Positions 36,413 to 45,900 of a DNA stretch of 64,000 bases are shown in pieces (positions within the stretch are counted from its first letter, which is position 1; every line of letters starts with the position of its first letter). The notes below the pieces were generated by a model that saw only the letters and a program-made list of their open reading frames with translations, was not told the DNA's origin and made no database searches. Origin of the DNA: Accumulibacter sp. (lineage in GTDB: Bacteria; Pseudomonadota; Gammaproteobacteria; Burkholderiales; Rhodocyclaceae); NCBI GenBank assembly GCA_024235715.1, contig JACKLW010000006.1, positions 420,739 to 484,738 of the forward strand, read 5' to 3'. Both the position numbers and the translations under genes were made by a program.

Positions 36413-37061
36413 AGCGGTACTGTTCGACCTCGACGGCACCTTCGCCGACACCGCCCCCGATCTGGCCGCCGCGCTCAACCGTCTGCGCGCCGATCTGGGC
36501 CTGCCGCCGGTGCCGCCGCGGCAACTGCGCGCCCTGACCTCACAGGGCGTACGCGGCATGCTCAAGGGCGGGCTCGACCTGCGCCCGGGCGATGCACATT
36601 ATGCCGAGTTCTACGACCGTTTCCTGCGTTATTACAGCCAGGACATCTGTGTCGAGACGACAGTGTTTCCCGGCATCGATCCGCTCGTCGACGCTCTCGA
36701 TGAATGCTGTTCCCCGTGGGGGATAGTCACCAACAAGGCGCAACGCTTCACCTTGCCGCTGCTGGCCCGGCTCGGCTACGCCAAGCGTGCTGCCTGCGTC
36801 GTCAGTGGCGACTCTGCGCGACGCGCGAAGCCGGCACCACAACCGATGCGGCTGGCATGCATGCTGATCGCCAGGCACCCCGGGCGTTGCCTCTACGTTG
36901 GCGACGACCTGCGCGATATCCAGGCCGGCCGCGCTGCCGGCATGGTGACCGTGGCGGTGCGTTACGGCTATCTCGGCGATGGTGAACCGATAGAGGCCTG
37001 GGGTGCCGATCATGTCGTCGATCACGCGCAGGAAATTTCCGCCCTGGCCGGTATCCACTGA
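36405..37061 (+). CDS. gph: HAD-family phosphatase (phosphoglycolate phosphatase or MupP type)
   Basis: 218-residue HAD hydrolase: motif [11 protein letters not shown] (nucleophile Asp8), motif II in IVTNKA, motif [17 protein letters not shown]. Translationally coupled to ubiG. In Pseudomonas the gene in this position is MupP, the N-acetylmuramate 6-phosphate phosphatase of cell-wall recycling, often labelled Gph. Substrate cannot be decided from the sequence; the neighbourhood mildly favours MupP. Confidence 0.88.
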   Translation: MFEAVLFDLDGTFADTAPDLAAALNRLRADLGLPPVPPRQLRALTSQGVRGMLKGGLDLRPGDAHYAEFYDRFLRYYSQDICVETTVFPGIDPLVDALDECCSPWGIVTNKAQRFTLPLLARLGYAKRAACVVSGDSARRAKPAPQPMRLACMLIARHPGRCLYVGDDLRDIQAGRAAGMVTVAVRYGYLGDGEPIEAWGADHVVDHAQEISALAGIH

Positions 37062-37100
37062 GCGCCCGTGACCCGCAGCACCTTCTCTGGAAGCAGACCC

Positions 37101-37475
37101 ATGCCACAGACAGCCCTGATCCTCTTTGCCCATGGCGCCCGTGACCCCGATTGGGCCGATCCGATGCGCCGCGTCTGTGCGTCCCTGCGCGAGCAGGCTC
37201 CCGGCCAGCGTGTCGAACTCGCGTTCCTGGAATTCATGAAGCCGGAGTTGCGCGAGTGTGCCGAATCGCTGGTCAACGAGGGATTCGAACGTATCATCGT
37301 GCTGCCGATGTTTGTCGCCCGGGGAGGACATCTGAAACGCGATGTGCCCCTGCTGCTCGACGAGTTGCGGCAGCGCCATCGACTGACCCGCTTCGAACTG
37401 GCTGGCGCGGTCGGTGAAGCCGAGAGCGTCGTGCAGGCAATGGCCGGGCACGCGCTGGCGCTGATCGGCGGCTAG
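37101..37475 (+). CDS. cbiX: CbiX/SirB-type sirohydrochlorin chelatase-like protein
   Basis: Short (124-residue) CbiX-type chelatase, the kind that inserts metal into sirohydrochlorin as a homodimer. The opening TALILFAHGARDPDWADPMRRV contains the catalytic His of the LxxHGSRD motif, and a second His is in FVARGGHLKRDVPLLL. Start ATG 37101 gives the canonical N-terminus; an in-frame codon at 37068 is rejected. Its exact metal (cobalt, iron or nickel) is open. Confidence 0.85.
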   Translation: MPQTALILFAHGARDPDWADPMRRVCASLREQAPGQRVELAFLEFMKPELRECAESLVNEGFERIIVLPMFVARGGHLKRDVPLLLDELRQRHRLTRFELAGAVGEAESVVQAMAGHALALIGG

Positions 37476-37568
37476 CAGAAATCATGGCCAGCGCCGCCGG
37501 CAGACGCGGGGTTGGTGTCGCCGGAGCGCTGTTTCTGCTGCCCCCGGCTCTCGATATACAGCGTGCCA

Positions 37569-38282
37569 ATGCCTGAAATGGCTTTTTTTTCACCGATCGG
37601 ATTTCTGGCGACGCCTTTTGGTGATCGCTTCGGCATTCCACGGCAGCCGCTGTTGGCGCCGCATGCCCGTGGGCAGTTGCGCCTGTTGCCACCGTACGAT
37701 CGGGAAGAAGCGGTGCGCGGGCTGGACGCCTTCTCACACGTCTGGCTGACCTTCATCTTCCACCGCAGCGTCGGCCAGTGGCATCCGACGGTTCGTCCGC
37801 CGCGCCTCGGCGGCAATGCGCGCGTCGGTGTTTTTGCCAGCCGCAGCCCGTTTCGCCCGAATCCACTGGGCCTGTCACTGGTCGAGTTGCTGGCCGTCGA
37901 CAGCAGTGACGGCGTGCTGCTGACGTTCGGCGGCGTCGATCTGCTCGACGGTACCCCGGTGCTCGACATCAAACCGTATCTTCCCTTCATCGAAAGCCAG
38001 CCTCTTGCCAGCGGCGGTTTCGTCGATGGTCCTCCCCGGCAGCTAAGCGTCGAGTTCAGCGTGCAGGCGGCCGGTCAGCTGAGAAAACATGAACAGCGTT
38101 GGCCCGATCTCGCCGCCTTGCTGCGCGAGGTGCTGGCACAGGATCCGCGTCCGGCCTACGCCGACGATCCGCTGCGCCAATACGGTTTTCGTCTTTATGA
38201 CCTGGAAATCAGGTGGCGGTGCTCGGCGACGCGGGCCGTCGTCGAGGCAGTTCTCGGACCGTCGGCCGAAGGCGCCTGCTGA
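37569..38282 (+). CDS. trmO: tRNA (adenine(37)-N6)-methyltransferase TrmO
   Basis: TrmO (TsaA/YaeB family) methylates m6t6A37 of tRNA-Thr. About 237 residues; family blocks are FSPIGFLATPFGDRFGIPRQ, FSHVWLTFIFHRSVG, VGVFASRSPFRPNPLGLSLV, and DLLDGTPVLDIKPYLPF. Starts at 37569 and 37578 are both possible; an earlier in-frame GTG/ATG region lacks homology. Confidence 0.92.
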   Translation: MPEMAFFSPIGFLATPFGDRFGIPRQPLLAPHARGQLRLLPPYDREEAVRGLDAFSHVWLTFIFHRSVGQWHPTVRPPRLGGNARVGVFASRSPFRPNPLGLSLVELLAVDSSDGVLLTFGGVDLLDGTPVLDIKPYLPFIESQPLASGGFVDGPPRQLSVEFSVQAAGQLRKHEQRWPDLAALLREVLAQDPRPAYADDPLRQYGFRLYDLEIRWRCSATRAVVEAVLGPSAEGAC

Positions 38283-38463
38283 TCCGAAAGACGGTGAGGG
38301 TAGCCAGGCGTGTCAGCCGCGCCGGGCTTGCTGCGTTAGTATGGAGTCATCGTCAGGAGTCAGGAGCCGCCTTTCCTCAAGGAGGGCGTCGCCAGCCGGC
38401 CGGAACGCAATCCTGCGACTGCCGGCCGTGGCTCCGGGCACTCATCATATCGGAGACGATTCC

Positions 38464-38922
38464 ATGAAAACCTTGATCGGGGCGCTACTGCTGCTGGCCT
38501 TCGTCCAGCCGAACGCCGCCCTCGCGGATGGCCGCGGGCGCGGCGGCACGCAGGTTTCCGGCGCGGTGGTCGTCGGCGGCGGTTACGGGCCACGGGGAGG
38601 CTACTACGGGCCGCGGGGCGGCTATGGCGGTCCGCGCTGGGGCTACAGGGGCGGTCCGGCCGTGGGAGTCTATTACGGCGCCCCCCTCGGCTGGGGCTGG
38701 CCGTGGGGGCCGCCGGTCTACTATCCGCAGCCCGTCTATCCGCCCGTCGTCACCGTACCGCCACCGGTGGTCTACGTCGAACGAGACCCGGTGCCAGCGG
38801 TGCGGAGCGGCCAGGCCCTCGAACCCGGCTATTGGTACTACTGCCGGGAACTCGCCGGCTACTACCCGGCCGTGATGCAGTGTCCCGGCGCCTGGGAGCC
38901 GGTCGCGCCGCGCGCCGACTAG
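38464..38922 (+). CDS. Secreted Gly/Pro/Tyr-rich protein of unknown function
   Basis: 152-residue product with signal peptide (TLIGALLLLAFVQPNAALA), a Gly/Tyr/Arg-rich central repeat-like part (YGPRGGYYGPRGGYGGPRWG), a Pro/Tyr/Val stretch, and a conserved C-terminal block GYWYYCRELAGYYPAVMQCP. That last block recurs in many small proteobacterial envelope proteins of unknown role. ATG 38464 follows GGAGACGATTCC. Upstream 38283-38463 holds no gene I can see. Confidence 0.75.
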   Translation: MKTLIGALLLLAFVQPNAALADGRGRGGTQVSGAVVVGGGYGPRGGYYGPRGGYGGPRWGYRGGPAVGVYYGAPLGWGWPWGPPVYYPQPVYPPVVTVPPPVVYVERDPVPAVRSGQALEPGYWYYCRELAGYYPAVMQCPGAWEPVAPRAD

Positions 38923-39004
38923 GGCCGCGAGCCGAGGCGCCGCGATACCTGGCGGCACGCTGTTGCCGGCCACTGCTGGTCGCCGGCCTTCCAGCCGGCA
39001 GCAC

Positions 39005-39643
39005 TCACGGCGCGAGCCGCTCGCGAATCCATTGCCGATCGCTGCCGAGGCGATAGCGCAGGCGATCGTGCAGGCGGCTCTTGCGCCCCTGCCAGAATTC
39101 CCAGCAATCCGGGTGCAGGCGGTAGCCACCCCAATGCGGGGGGCGCGGCGGGTGCAGCAGGAACCTGGCGCCATAGCGAGCGGCATTGGCGACCAGTACG
39201 GCGCGGCTGGCAATGACCTGGCTTTGCGGGCTGGCCCAGGCGCCAATTCTTGAATCCAGCGGGCGGCTGGCGAAATAGGCGTCGCTTTCTGCGTCGCTGA
39301 CCTTGTCGACGCGGCCTTCGATGCGTACCACCCGTTCCAGCTCGACCCAGTGGAACTGCAGCGCCGCCCAGGGGTTCGCGGCCAGTTCCCGGCCCTTGCG
39401 GCTGTCATGGTTGGTGAACCAGGTGATGCCTTGCTCGTCGCAGCCCTTGATGAGCACGACCCGAGTGGAAGGGCGCAGGCTGCTATCGACGGTGGCCAGG
39501 GTCATCGCGTTCGGCTCGGGCACCTGCGCGGCAATCGCTTCGCCCAGCCATTGCGCAAACTGCTGCAAGGGGTCGGCGTGCGAGGCGTCCTCGCTGAGTT
39601 CGGCGCGCTCATAGCTTTTTCGGAGGTCGGCGAGACGGGTCAT
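39005..39643 (-). CDS. pdxH: Pyridoxamine 5'-phosphate oxidase PdxH
   Basis: FMN enzyme making pyridoxal 5'-phosphate. 212 residues from ATG 39643: [20 protein letters not shown] at the start, FMN-binding [20 protein letters not shown], and the C-terminal signature [26 protein letters not shown]. The family length confirms the start; a longer frame upstream is spurious. The gap 39644-39841 shows no feature. Confidence 0.96.
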   Translation of the reverse strand: MTRLADLRKSYERAELSEDASHADPLQQFAQWLGEAIAAQVPEPNAMTLATVDSSLRPSTRVVLIKGCDEQGITWFTNHDSRKGRELAANPWAALQFHWVELERVVRIEGRVDKVSDAESDAYFASRPLDSRIGAWASPQSQVIASRAVLVANAARYGARFLLHPPRPPHWGGYRLHPDCWEFWQGRKSRLHDRLRYRLGSDRQWIRERLAP

Positions 39644-39841
39644 CACGGGTCCGGGCGAGGAAAAGGGTTTGAAGGAAGCTGACCAGCCGCGTTCAGGGCG
39701 CCTCGGCAGACAAGCAGCGATTATCCTGGAAAGCGAACCCGGGCGTGTCGGCGAGCGATGTCTTGTTCGCCGCGCCGGGCACAGCACCGGTGTTCTGCGA
39801 CGGCAATAGCTTCCGCGGGCAGCACAAACCGTCCACGGCCG

Positions 39842-41629
39842 CTATTCCTGCAGCCAGCCCTTGCGGAGCGCATTGTCTGCCTGTTTCAGGACAAGTTTGT
39901 GTCGGTCTCTGGGCGCTGCGCCAAGTCGGACCGCGAATTCCATCAGCTCGTCCCGGCGGAAAGCGTGAACGCTGATTGCATCTCCGGCCTTCCGCCGGCA
40001 CAGCAGGCGCTCCAGTGCAGACGGCGTGACCCGCAAACCGTCAATCGCCAGCAGCACGTCGCCCGCTGACAGGCCGGCAGCTTGCGCCGGGCTGCCATCG
40101 TAGACGGTGGTCAGGCGAAGCTCGCTGCCTTCGCTGCCGGTCTTGACCCCGAGCGTCGGTGTGCTCGACGCCTTGCGGCGCTGCAGACGGATACCGAACG
40201 GTTTGAGCAGTTTCGCCAGCGCAAGTTTCGCTGTGCCGTGAACGGCCGTGGCGAAGAATCGCTCCAGGTCGAGGCCCGACAGCTCCTCGGCGAGCCGCTG
40301 GATGTCGTCATCACCGACGCCGGTGCCGGCATGGCCATCGCGCTCGCCGTGCCGCAGCCAGAGCGCACGCATCACGTCGTCAAGTGAAACACGGTTCTCT
40401 GTCCCGGTACGCAGGCTGCAGTCCAGGGCCAATGCGACCAGGGCGCCCTTGGCGTAGTAGCTGACCACCGCGTTGGGCGTATTCTCGTCCGGCCGGTAGT
40501 ACTTGATCCAGGCGTCGAAGCTCGACTCGGCCAGCGTCTGCCGCCGCTGACCGGGATCGCGGTGCACCCTGTCGATGTTGCCGGCAATCAAGCCCAGCCA
40601 GTCCTGCAGCTTGATCAGGCCGCAGCGCAGCAGCGTCAGATCGTCGTAGTACGAGGTGAATCCCTCGAAGGCCCAGAGCAGCGTGGTGTAGTTCTCGCCG
40701 TCGAGATTGCCGGCGGCGAAGGCGGCGGGTCTGATGCGCTTGACGTTCCAGCTGTGGAAATACTCGTGGCTGCACAGACCCAGCAAGGTCCGATAGCGCT
40801 CTGGGGTTCCCTTCATGCCGGCGTAGGGCAGATCGTCGCGGGCGCAGAGCAGGGCCGTCGAGGCGCGGTGCTCGAGGCCCCCGTAGCCATCGCCGACGGC
40901 GGTAAGCAGGAACAGGTAGCGGGGCATTGGCGCGGGCTCGCCGAAGAACCGTATCTGCCACTCACAGATGCGCTGCAGGTCGCCGGTGAGGCGCGCCAGG
41001 TCGCAGTCATGGCGACCGCTGATGGCGATTTCGTGTGGCACACCGCAGGCGCTGAAAGCAGCCAGCGTGAAGCGGCCCATTTCGACCGGATGATCGATGA
41101 GTTCCGCGTAATTGGCCGCGTAGTAGACGCCGAAAGCGTGCGCTTGGGCACCGCCCTTCCCGCCTGCGGCGGGAGAGAGTGCAGTGGCGACGCGCCAGTC
41201 GCGATAGCGCTTGCCGGTCGGACGCTGGATATCGACCAGGCAGGGTGTCTGTTCCTGACCATGGGGGCGCAGGAATACGCTGCTACCGTTGAAGAAAGCA
41301 TGTGTCTGGTCGAGGTGTGCACCGCGCACCGAGAGATCGAAGGCGTAGACCTCGCAAATTACCGTCAGTGACACGCTCTTGCCGACCGCGGCCGCCTGCC
41401 AGGTGTGCTTGTCAATCTTGTCGAGACGAACCGGCTTGCCAGCGGCTTCGGCGCGAATCGCGACGACATGACGCGCGAAGTCGCGAATCAGGTAGCTGCC
41501 CGGGATCCAGGCAGGCATGGAAAAGCGCTGGCCTTTCGGATCGGTCGCGGCAAGCGTGCAGCGAACCTTGAAAATGTGCGCCTCGGGATGGCTTGGGCGA
41601 ATGCTGTAGTGAATGCTCGCGGCTTTCAT
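39842..41629 (-). CDS. M61-family glycyl aminopeptidase with PDZ domain
   Basis: 595-residue zinc peptidase of family M61. N-terminal beta domain (FSMPAWIPGSYLIRDFARHV), central catalytic domain with HEYFHSWNVKRIRP (HExxH zinc site) and downstream AFEGFTSYYDDLTLL, and a C-terminal PDZ domain (LTTVYDGSPAQAAGLSAGDV). No signal peptide is obvious, so it may be cytoplasmic. No operon partner is seen. Confidence 0.92.
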   Translation of the reverse strand: MKAASIHYSIRPSHPEAHIFKVRCTLAATDPKGQRFSMPAWIPGSYLIRDFARHVVAIRAEAAGKPVRLDKIDKHTWQAAAVGKSVSLTVICEVYAFDLSVRGAHLDQTHAFFNGSSVFLRPHGQEQTPCLVDIQRPTGKRYRDWRVATALSPAAGGKGGAQAHAFGVYYAANYAELIDHPVEMGRFTLAAFSACGVPHEIAISGRHDCDLARLTGDLQRICEWQIRFFGEPAPMPRYLFLLTAVGDGYGGLEHRASTALLCARDDLPYAGMKGTPERYRTLLGLCSHEYFHSWNVKRIRPAAFAAGNLDGENYTTLLWAFEGFTSYYDDLTLLRCGLIKLQDWLGLIAGNIDRVHRDPGQRRQTLAESSFDAWIKYYRPDENTPNAVVSYYAKGALVALALDCSLRTGTENRVSLDDVMRALWLRHGERDGHAGTGVGDDDIQRLAEELSGLDLERFFATAVHGTAKLALAKLLKPFGIRLQRRKASSTPTLGVKTGSEGSELRLTTVYDGSPAQAAGLSAGDVLLAIDGLRVTPSALERLLCRRKAGDAISVHAFRRDELMEFAVRLGAAPRDRHKLVLKQADNALRKGWLQE

Positions 41630-41888
41630 CGGGCGCTCCCGGCAGTCGTTTGTTGGCGTCGCCCGAATTGTACGTCCTCTTCACCCCCCGCCAGATGGCG
41701 CTCGCCTCCGGCGTCGGCGCGTACCGGATATGGGCACCGATTCCTGATCTCGAGTTCGTCAGGCGGCGGACGCCCGATGACCCGATCATCATTAGGATCC
41801 CGACGCAAGTCGTGCCACAATGATTTCATCGGGAATGGGCCCGGAAAGATATTGATTCGGCTGAAGAGAAAGGAGACCTGGACGAGAC

Positions 41889-42857
41889 ATGAAGGTGATT
41901 GGAATTTCATGGCGCCTGTTGTTCACGGCAACCCTGGCGACTGCATTACTGTCATCCCCAACCTTGGCCAAGGCGAAGAGCAAGGCCAAGGCCGAGAGCA
42001 AAGCCAGCAAGGCGGCGCCCGCTCCCGTTGAGCTGACCGGGACGCTGAAGAAGATCAAGGACAGCGGCGTGATCACGGTGGGGCACCGGGAGGAGTCCAT
42101 CCCCTTCTCGTACTACGACGACAAGCGACAGGTGATCGGTTATTCACAGGATCTGGTGGAGATTGTCATTGAAGCGATCAAGGCCGATCTGCAGATGGCC
42201 GAGATCAACGTCAAGATGGTGCCCGTCACCTCGGCGAACCGCATTGAACTGGTCGAGGAGGGCACGGTTGATATCGAATGCGGTTCGACGACGAACAACC
42301 GCGAACGCCAGAAAAAGGTCAGCTTCTCGAATACCATCTTCATAATTAGCACGCGCCTGCTGACCAAGGCCGACTCCGGGGTTACGGATTTTTCTGACCT
42401 GTCGGGCAAGAACGTGGTCACCACCAAGGGAACCACCTCGGAGCGCCTGTTGCGCCAGATGAACAAGGACAAGAAGCTGAACATGAGCATCATCGCCGCC
42501 AAGGATCACGGCGAGGCCTTCCTGCTTCTCGAAACGCGGCGCGCAGTGGCTTTCATGATGGACGATGCCCTGCTCTACGGGGAAATGGCCAACGCCAGGC
42601 ATCCGGAAGCATGGCGGGTGGTCGGTACGCCACAGTCGTTCGAGGCCTACGGTTGCATACTTCCCAAGTACGACTCGCCGTTCAAGAAAGTCGTCGACGA
42701 GGCGCTGGCCACGGCGATGACCTCGGGAGAGGCAGAGGCCATCTACAGCAAGTGGTTCCTGCAGCCTATTCCGCCAAAGGGCCTGAACCTCAATTTCCCG
42801 CTGTCCGACGCCATGAAAGCGTTGTACAAGGCTCCGAACGACAAGCCCTACGAGTAG
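41889..42857 (+). CDS. ABC transporter substrate-binding protein, glutamate/aspartate type
   Basis: 322-residue periplasmic binding protein of the GltI/SBP_bac_3 group. A signal peptide (LLFTATLATALLSSPTLA) is followed by an odd Lys/Ala linker (KAKSKAKAESKASKAAPAP) before the binding domain (GTLKKIKDSGVITVGHREES, GSTTNNRERQKKVSFSNTIF, GYSQDLVEIVIEAIK). An AAGGAGACC site precedes the start. No permease or ATPase gene is beside it, so its transporter must be elsewhere. It precedes the glutamate dehydrogenase gene, which fits glutamate use. Confidence 0.88.
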   Translation: MKVIGISWRLLFTATLATALLSSPTLAKAKSKAKAESKASKAAPAPVELTGTLKKIKDSGVITVGHREESIPFSYYDDKRQVIGYSQDLVEIVIEAIKADLQMAEINVKMVPVTSANRIELVEEGTVDIECGSTTNNRERQKKVSFSNTIFIISTRLLTKADSGVTDFSDLSGKNVVTTKGTTSERLLRQMNKDKKLNMSIIAAKDHGEAFLLLETRRAVAFMMDDALLYGEMANARHPEAWRVVGTPQSFEAYGCILPKYDSPFKKVVDEALATAMTSGEAEAIYSKWFLQPIPPKGLNLNFPLSDAMKALYKAPNDKPYE

Positions 42858-42864
42858 ATTGCCG

Positions 42865-42885
42865 TCCCGGGAGTGGGCCCCGGGA
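42865..42885 (+). terminator. GC hairpin after the substrate-binding protein gene
   Basis: TCCCGGG-AGTGGGC-CCCGGGA, seven pairs, 7 bases after the stop. No T tract follows, so termination would be weak or Rho-dependent. Confidence 0.35.
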
Positions 42886-42997
42886 ACCGCACAAGAGAAT
42901 ATAGGCCTTCCCAGGGAGGTCAAGCTACCGTCGGCACAGGCGGAAACCATTGGCGTGGCACGACGGCACGGCATGGAACGACAAAGAGGAGAGCAGC

Positions 42998-45900
42998 ATG
43001 GCAATGATAAGTGAATCCACCCTCAACCTGCTCCGCAATCTGCGCGAAATTGCCGAGCAACAGAATCTGCCCGCGCGGGTCGACGAGTATCTCGAATGCT
43101 ATTTCGGCGACGGCGAACTGAGTGACGCCAGCGACGCCAGCCCGGAGGAGCTTCTTGGCGCTGCCGTCCAGCACTTCCGCCTTGGCGACCGGCGGCCGCC
43201 CGGAAATGCCGCCGTCGCACTTTACACCCCGGACTTCGACCGGCACGGCTGGCATTCGCCGCACACGGTGATCGATGTCGTGACCGACGACATGCCCTTC
43301 CTCGTCGATTCCCTGACCATGGTCGTGTACCGCCATGGCCTGGCCATCCATCACTTGTTGCATCCCCTCCTGGCAACCGAGAGAAACAGCGAGGGCAACC
43401 TGCAGCGCACCTTGCCGCGCGGCACCGCCGGTAGCCAGCCGGAATCGTGGATTCACCTCGAGATCGACCGCGTCGGGGATGCCGAACTGCTGGCGCAACT
43501 TCGCCGGGAGATCGACGGCGTTCTCGCCGACGTACGCGCGGCAGTCGAGGACGTCACGGCCACGCAGCGCTGCATGCAGCAAGCGTACGACGAAATGATC
43601 AACGTGCCAGGTCCAGACTGCGATGAAGCGGCAGCGTTCCTGCGCTGGATCGGCGTCAACAATTTCGTCTTTCTCGGTTACGCCGACTACCTCGTCACTT
43701 CCGACGGCGACGCCCTTGCCCGCGTCGCCGACAGCGGACTCGGCATCCTCCGCCATGCCGATCACCCCGGCTTTGGCCATTGCCTGGCGGGATTCCAGGG
43801 CGCCGTGGCCGAACTGAACAGGGATCCGTCGCCGCTGATCCTGGTGAAAACCGATGCGCGCTCGACCGTCCATCGCTCCGCCTACCTCGACTTCATCGGC
43901 GTCAAGCGTTACGACGCGGCTGGCAGGGTCGTCGGTCTGCGCGCGCTGGTCGGGCTGTACACGGCGCACGTCTATCACGTGGCGGCAACGGATATTCCGA
44001 TCCTGCGGCGCAAGATTGCCGCCGTCAGGGAGGCGATCGGCTTCGTCGCGCGCAGTCATCGCGACAAGACACTGATCAATGTGCTCGAAACCTATCCGCG
44101 CGACGAGTTGATCGAAATCGCGCAGGACGACCTGATGGCTACCGCGCGCGGCATCGTTTCGCTGCACGAACGCGAGCAGGTCCGCGTCTTCATGCGCAAC
44201 GACGCCTGGGGACGCTACGTTTCGGCGATGGTCTATATGCCGCGCGACCATTTCGATACCAGGCTGCGCAAGCGGATCTCGGCCCTGCTGAACGAAACAC
44301 TCGACGCCGAGCACGTCGACTTCTTCATCATGCTCGGCGAATCGCGCCTGGCACGCATCCATTTCATCGTCCACACGCCGGTCGGAACCACCTACCACTA
44401 CGATGCCGAGGCGATCGAAAGGCAGGTCGCGCGCATCGTTCGCGGCTGGGCCGACGAGCTGAAACACAATCTCGTCGGGCATTTCGGCGAGGAGCGCGGC
44501 AACGCTCTCCTGCGTCGCTACGCTGCCGAGTTGCCACAGTTCTATCAGGAGCGCGTGACGCCCGCCTCGGCGGTGTCGGACCTCGAACGTCTGGAGGCGG
44601 CGGAGCTCAGCGGGCGGGTCGAAGTGAAACTCAGCGCCCCCCAGGGCGACGACGGCTCCCACCAGCACCTGAAGCTCTTCCGCCGCGGCCGTCCCCGGCC
44701 GCTTTCGGCGATCCTGCCGATTCTCGAGAATCTGGGCCTGACCGTGCTCTCGGAGCAGCCGTTCAACCTGCCGCAGAGCGATCTGCATGTCGCGGATTTC
44801 GCCGTGCAGTTGCCGGACCCGGCGGCGCTTGACGACGACGGCACCCGGCGGGCATTCGTCGAGTTGCTCGAAAGACTGCTCCGCGATGAGGCCGAGAACG
44901 ACGGCTTCAACCGACTGGTCCTGCTCGCCGGCCTTGACGGGCGGCAGATCGGCATCCTGCGCGCCTACCGCCGCTACCTGCGTCAGGCCGGCCTGCCTTT
45001 CAGCCAGGCCTACATCGAGCAATGCCTGGCGACGCATTTCAGCATTACCCGCAGCCTGGTCGAACTGTTCGAGGCGCTTTTCTCCCCGACCGCCGACGAT
45101 GCGCGTGCGGCAGCCATCTCCGGGGAACTCACCGCCGCCCTGCTGCAGGTCAGCAATCCCAATGATGACCGCATCCTTGCCGCCCTGCAGACGGTCATCG
45201 AAGCAACCCTGCGGACCAATGCCTATCAATCGGCCAGTGACGGAAAAGCACGCGACTACCTGTCGCTCAAGCTGTCGTCGAGAGACATCCCGTTCCTGCC
45301 CGAGCCGGCGCCACTGTACGAGATCTTCGTCTACAGCGATCGTGTCGAAGGCGTGCACCTGCGCGGCGCACGCGTCGCCCGTGGCGGGCTGCGCTGGTCC
45401 GACCGCATGGAGGACTTCCGTACCGAGGTGCTCGGCCTGGTCAAAGCGCAGATGGTCAAGAACGCGGTGATCGTGCCGCTGGGTTCGAAAGGCGGCTTCG
45501 TCTGCAAGCGGCCGCCTCCCGTTGCCGAGCGCGAGGCATTTCAGGCCGAGGGCATTGCCTGCTATACGACGTTCATCCGCGGCCTGCTCGATCTGACCGA
45601 CAACCTGGTCGATGGCGAGGTGGTTCCGCCGCGCGGCGTCCGTCGCCGTGATGCCGACGACCCCTACCTGGTGGTCGCTGCCGACAAGGGAACGGCGACC
45701 TTCTCGGACCTCGCCAACGGCATCGCCATCGAATATGGCTTCTGGCTCGGCGATGCCTTCGCCTCGGGTGGTTCGGTCGGTTACGACCACAAGAAGATGG
45801 GGATCACCGCCAGGGGTGCCTGGGAAGCGGTCAAGCGGCATTTCCGCGAATTGGGACTGGATACGCAGACGCAGCCGTTCACCGTCGTCGGTATCGGCGA

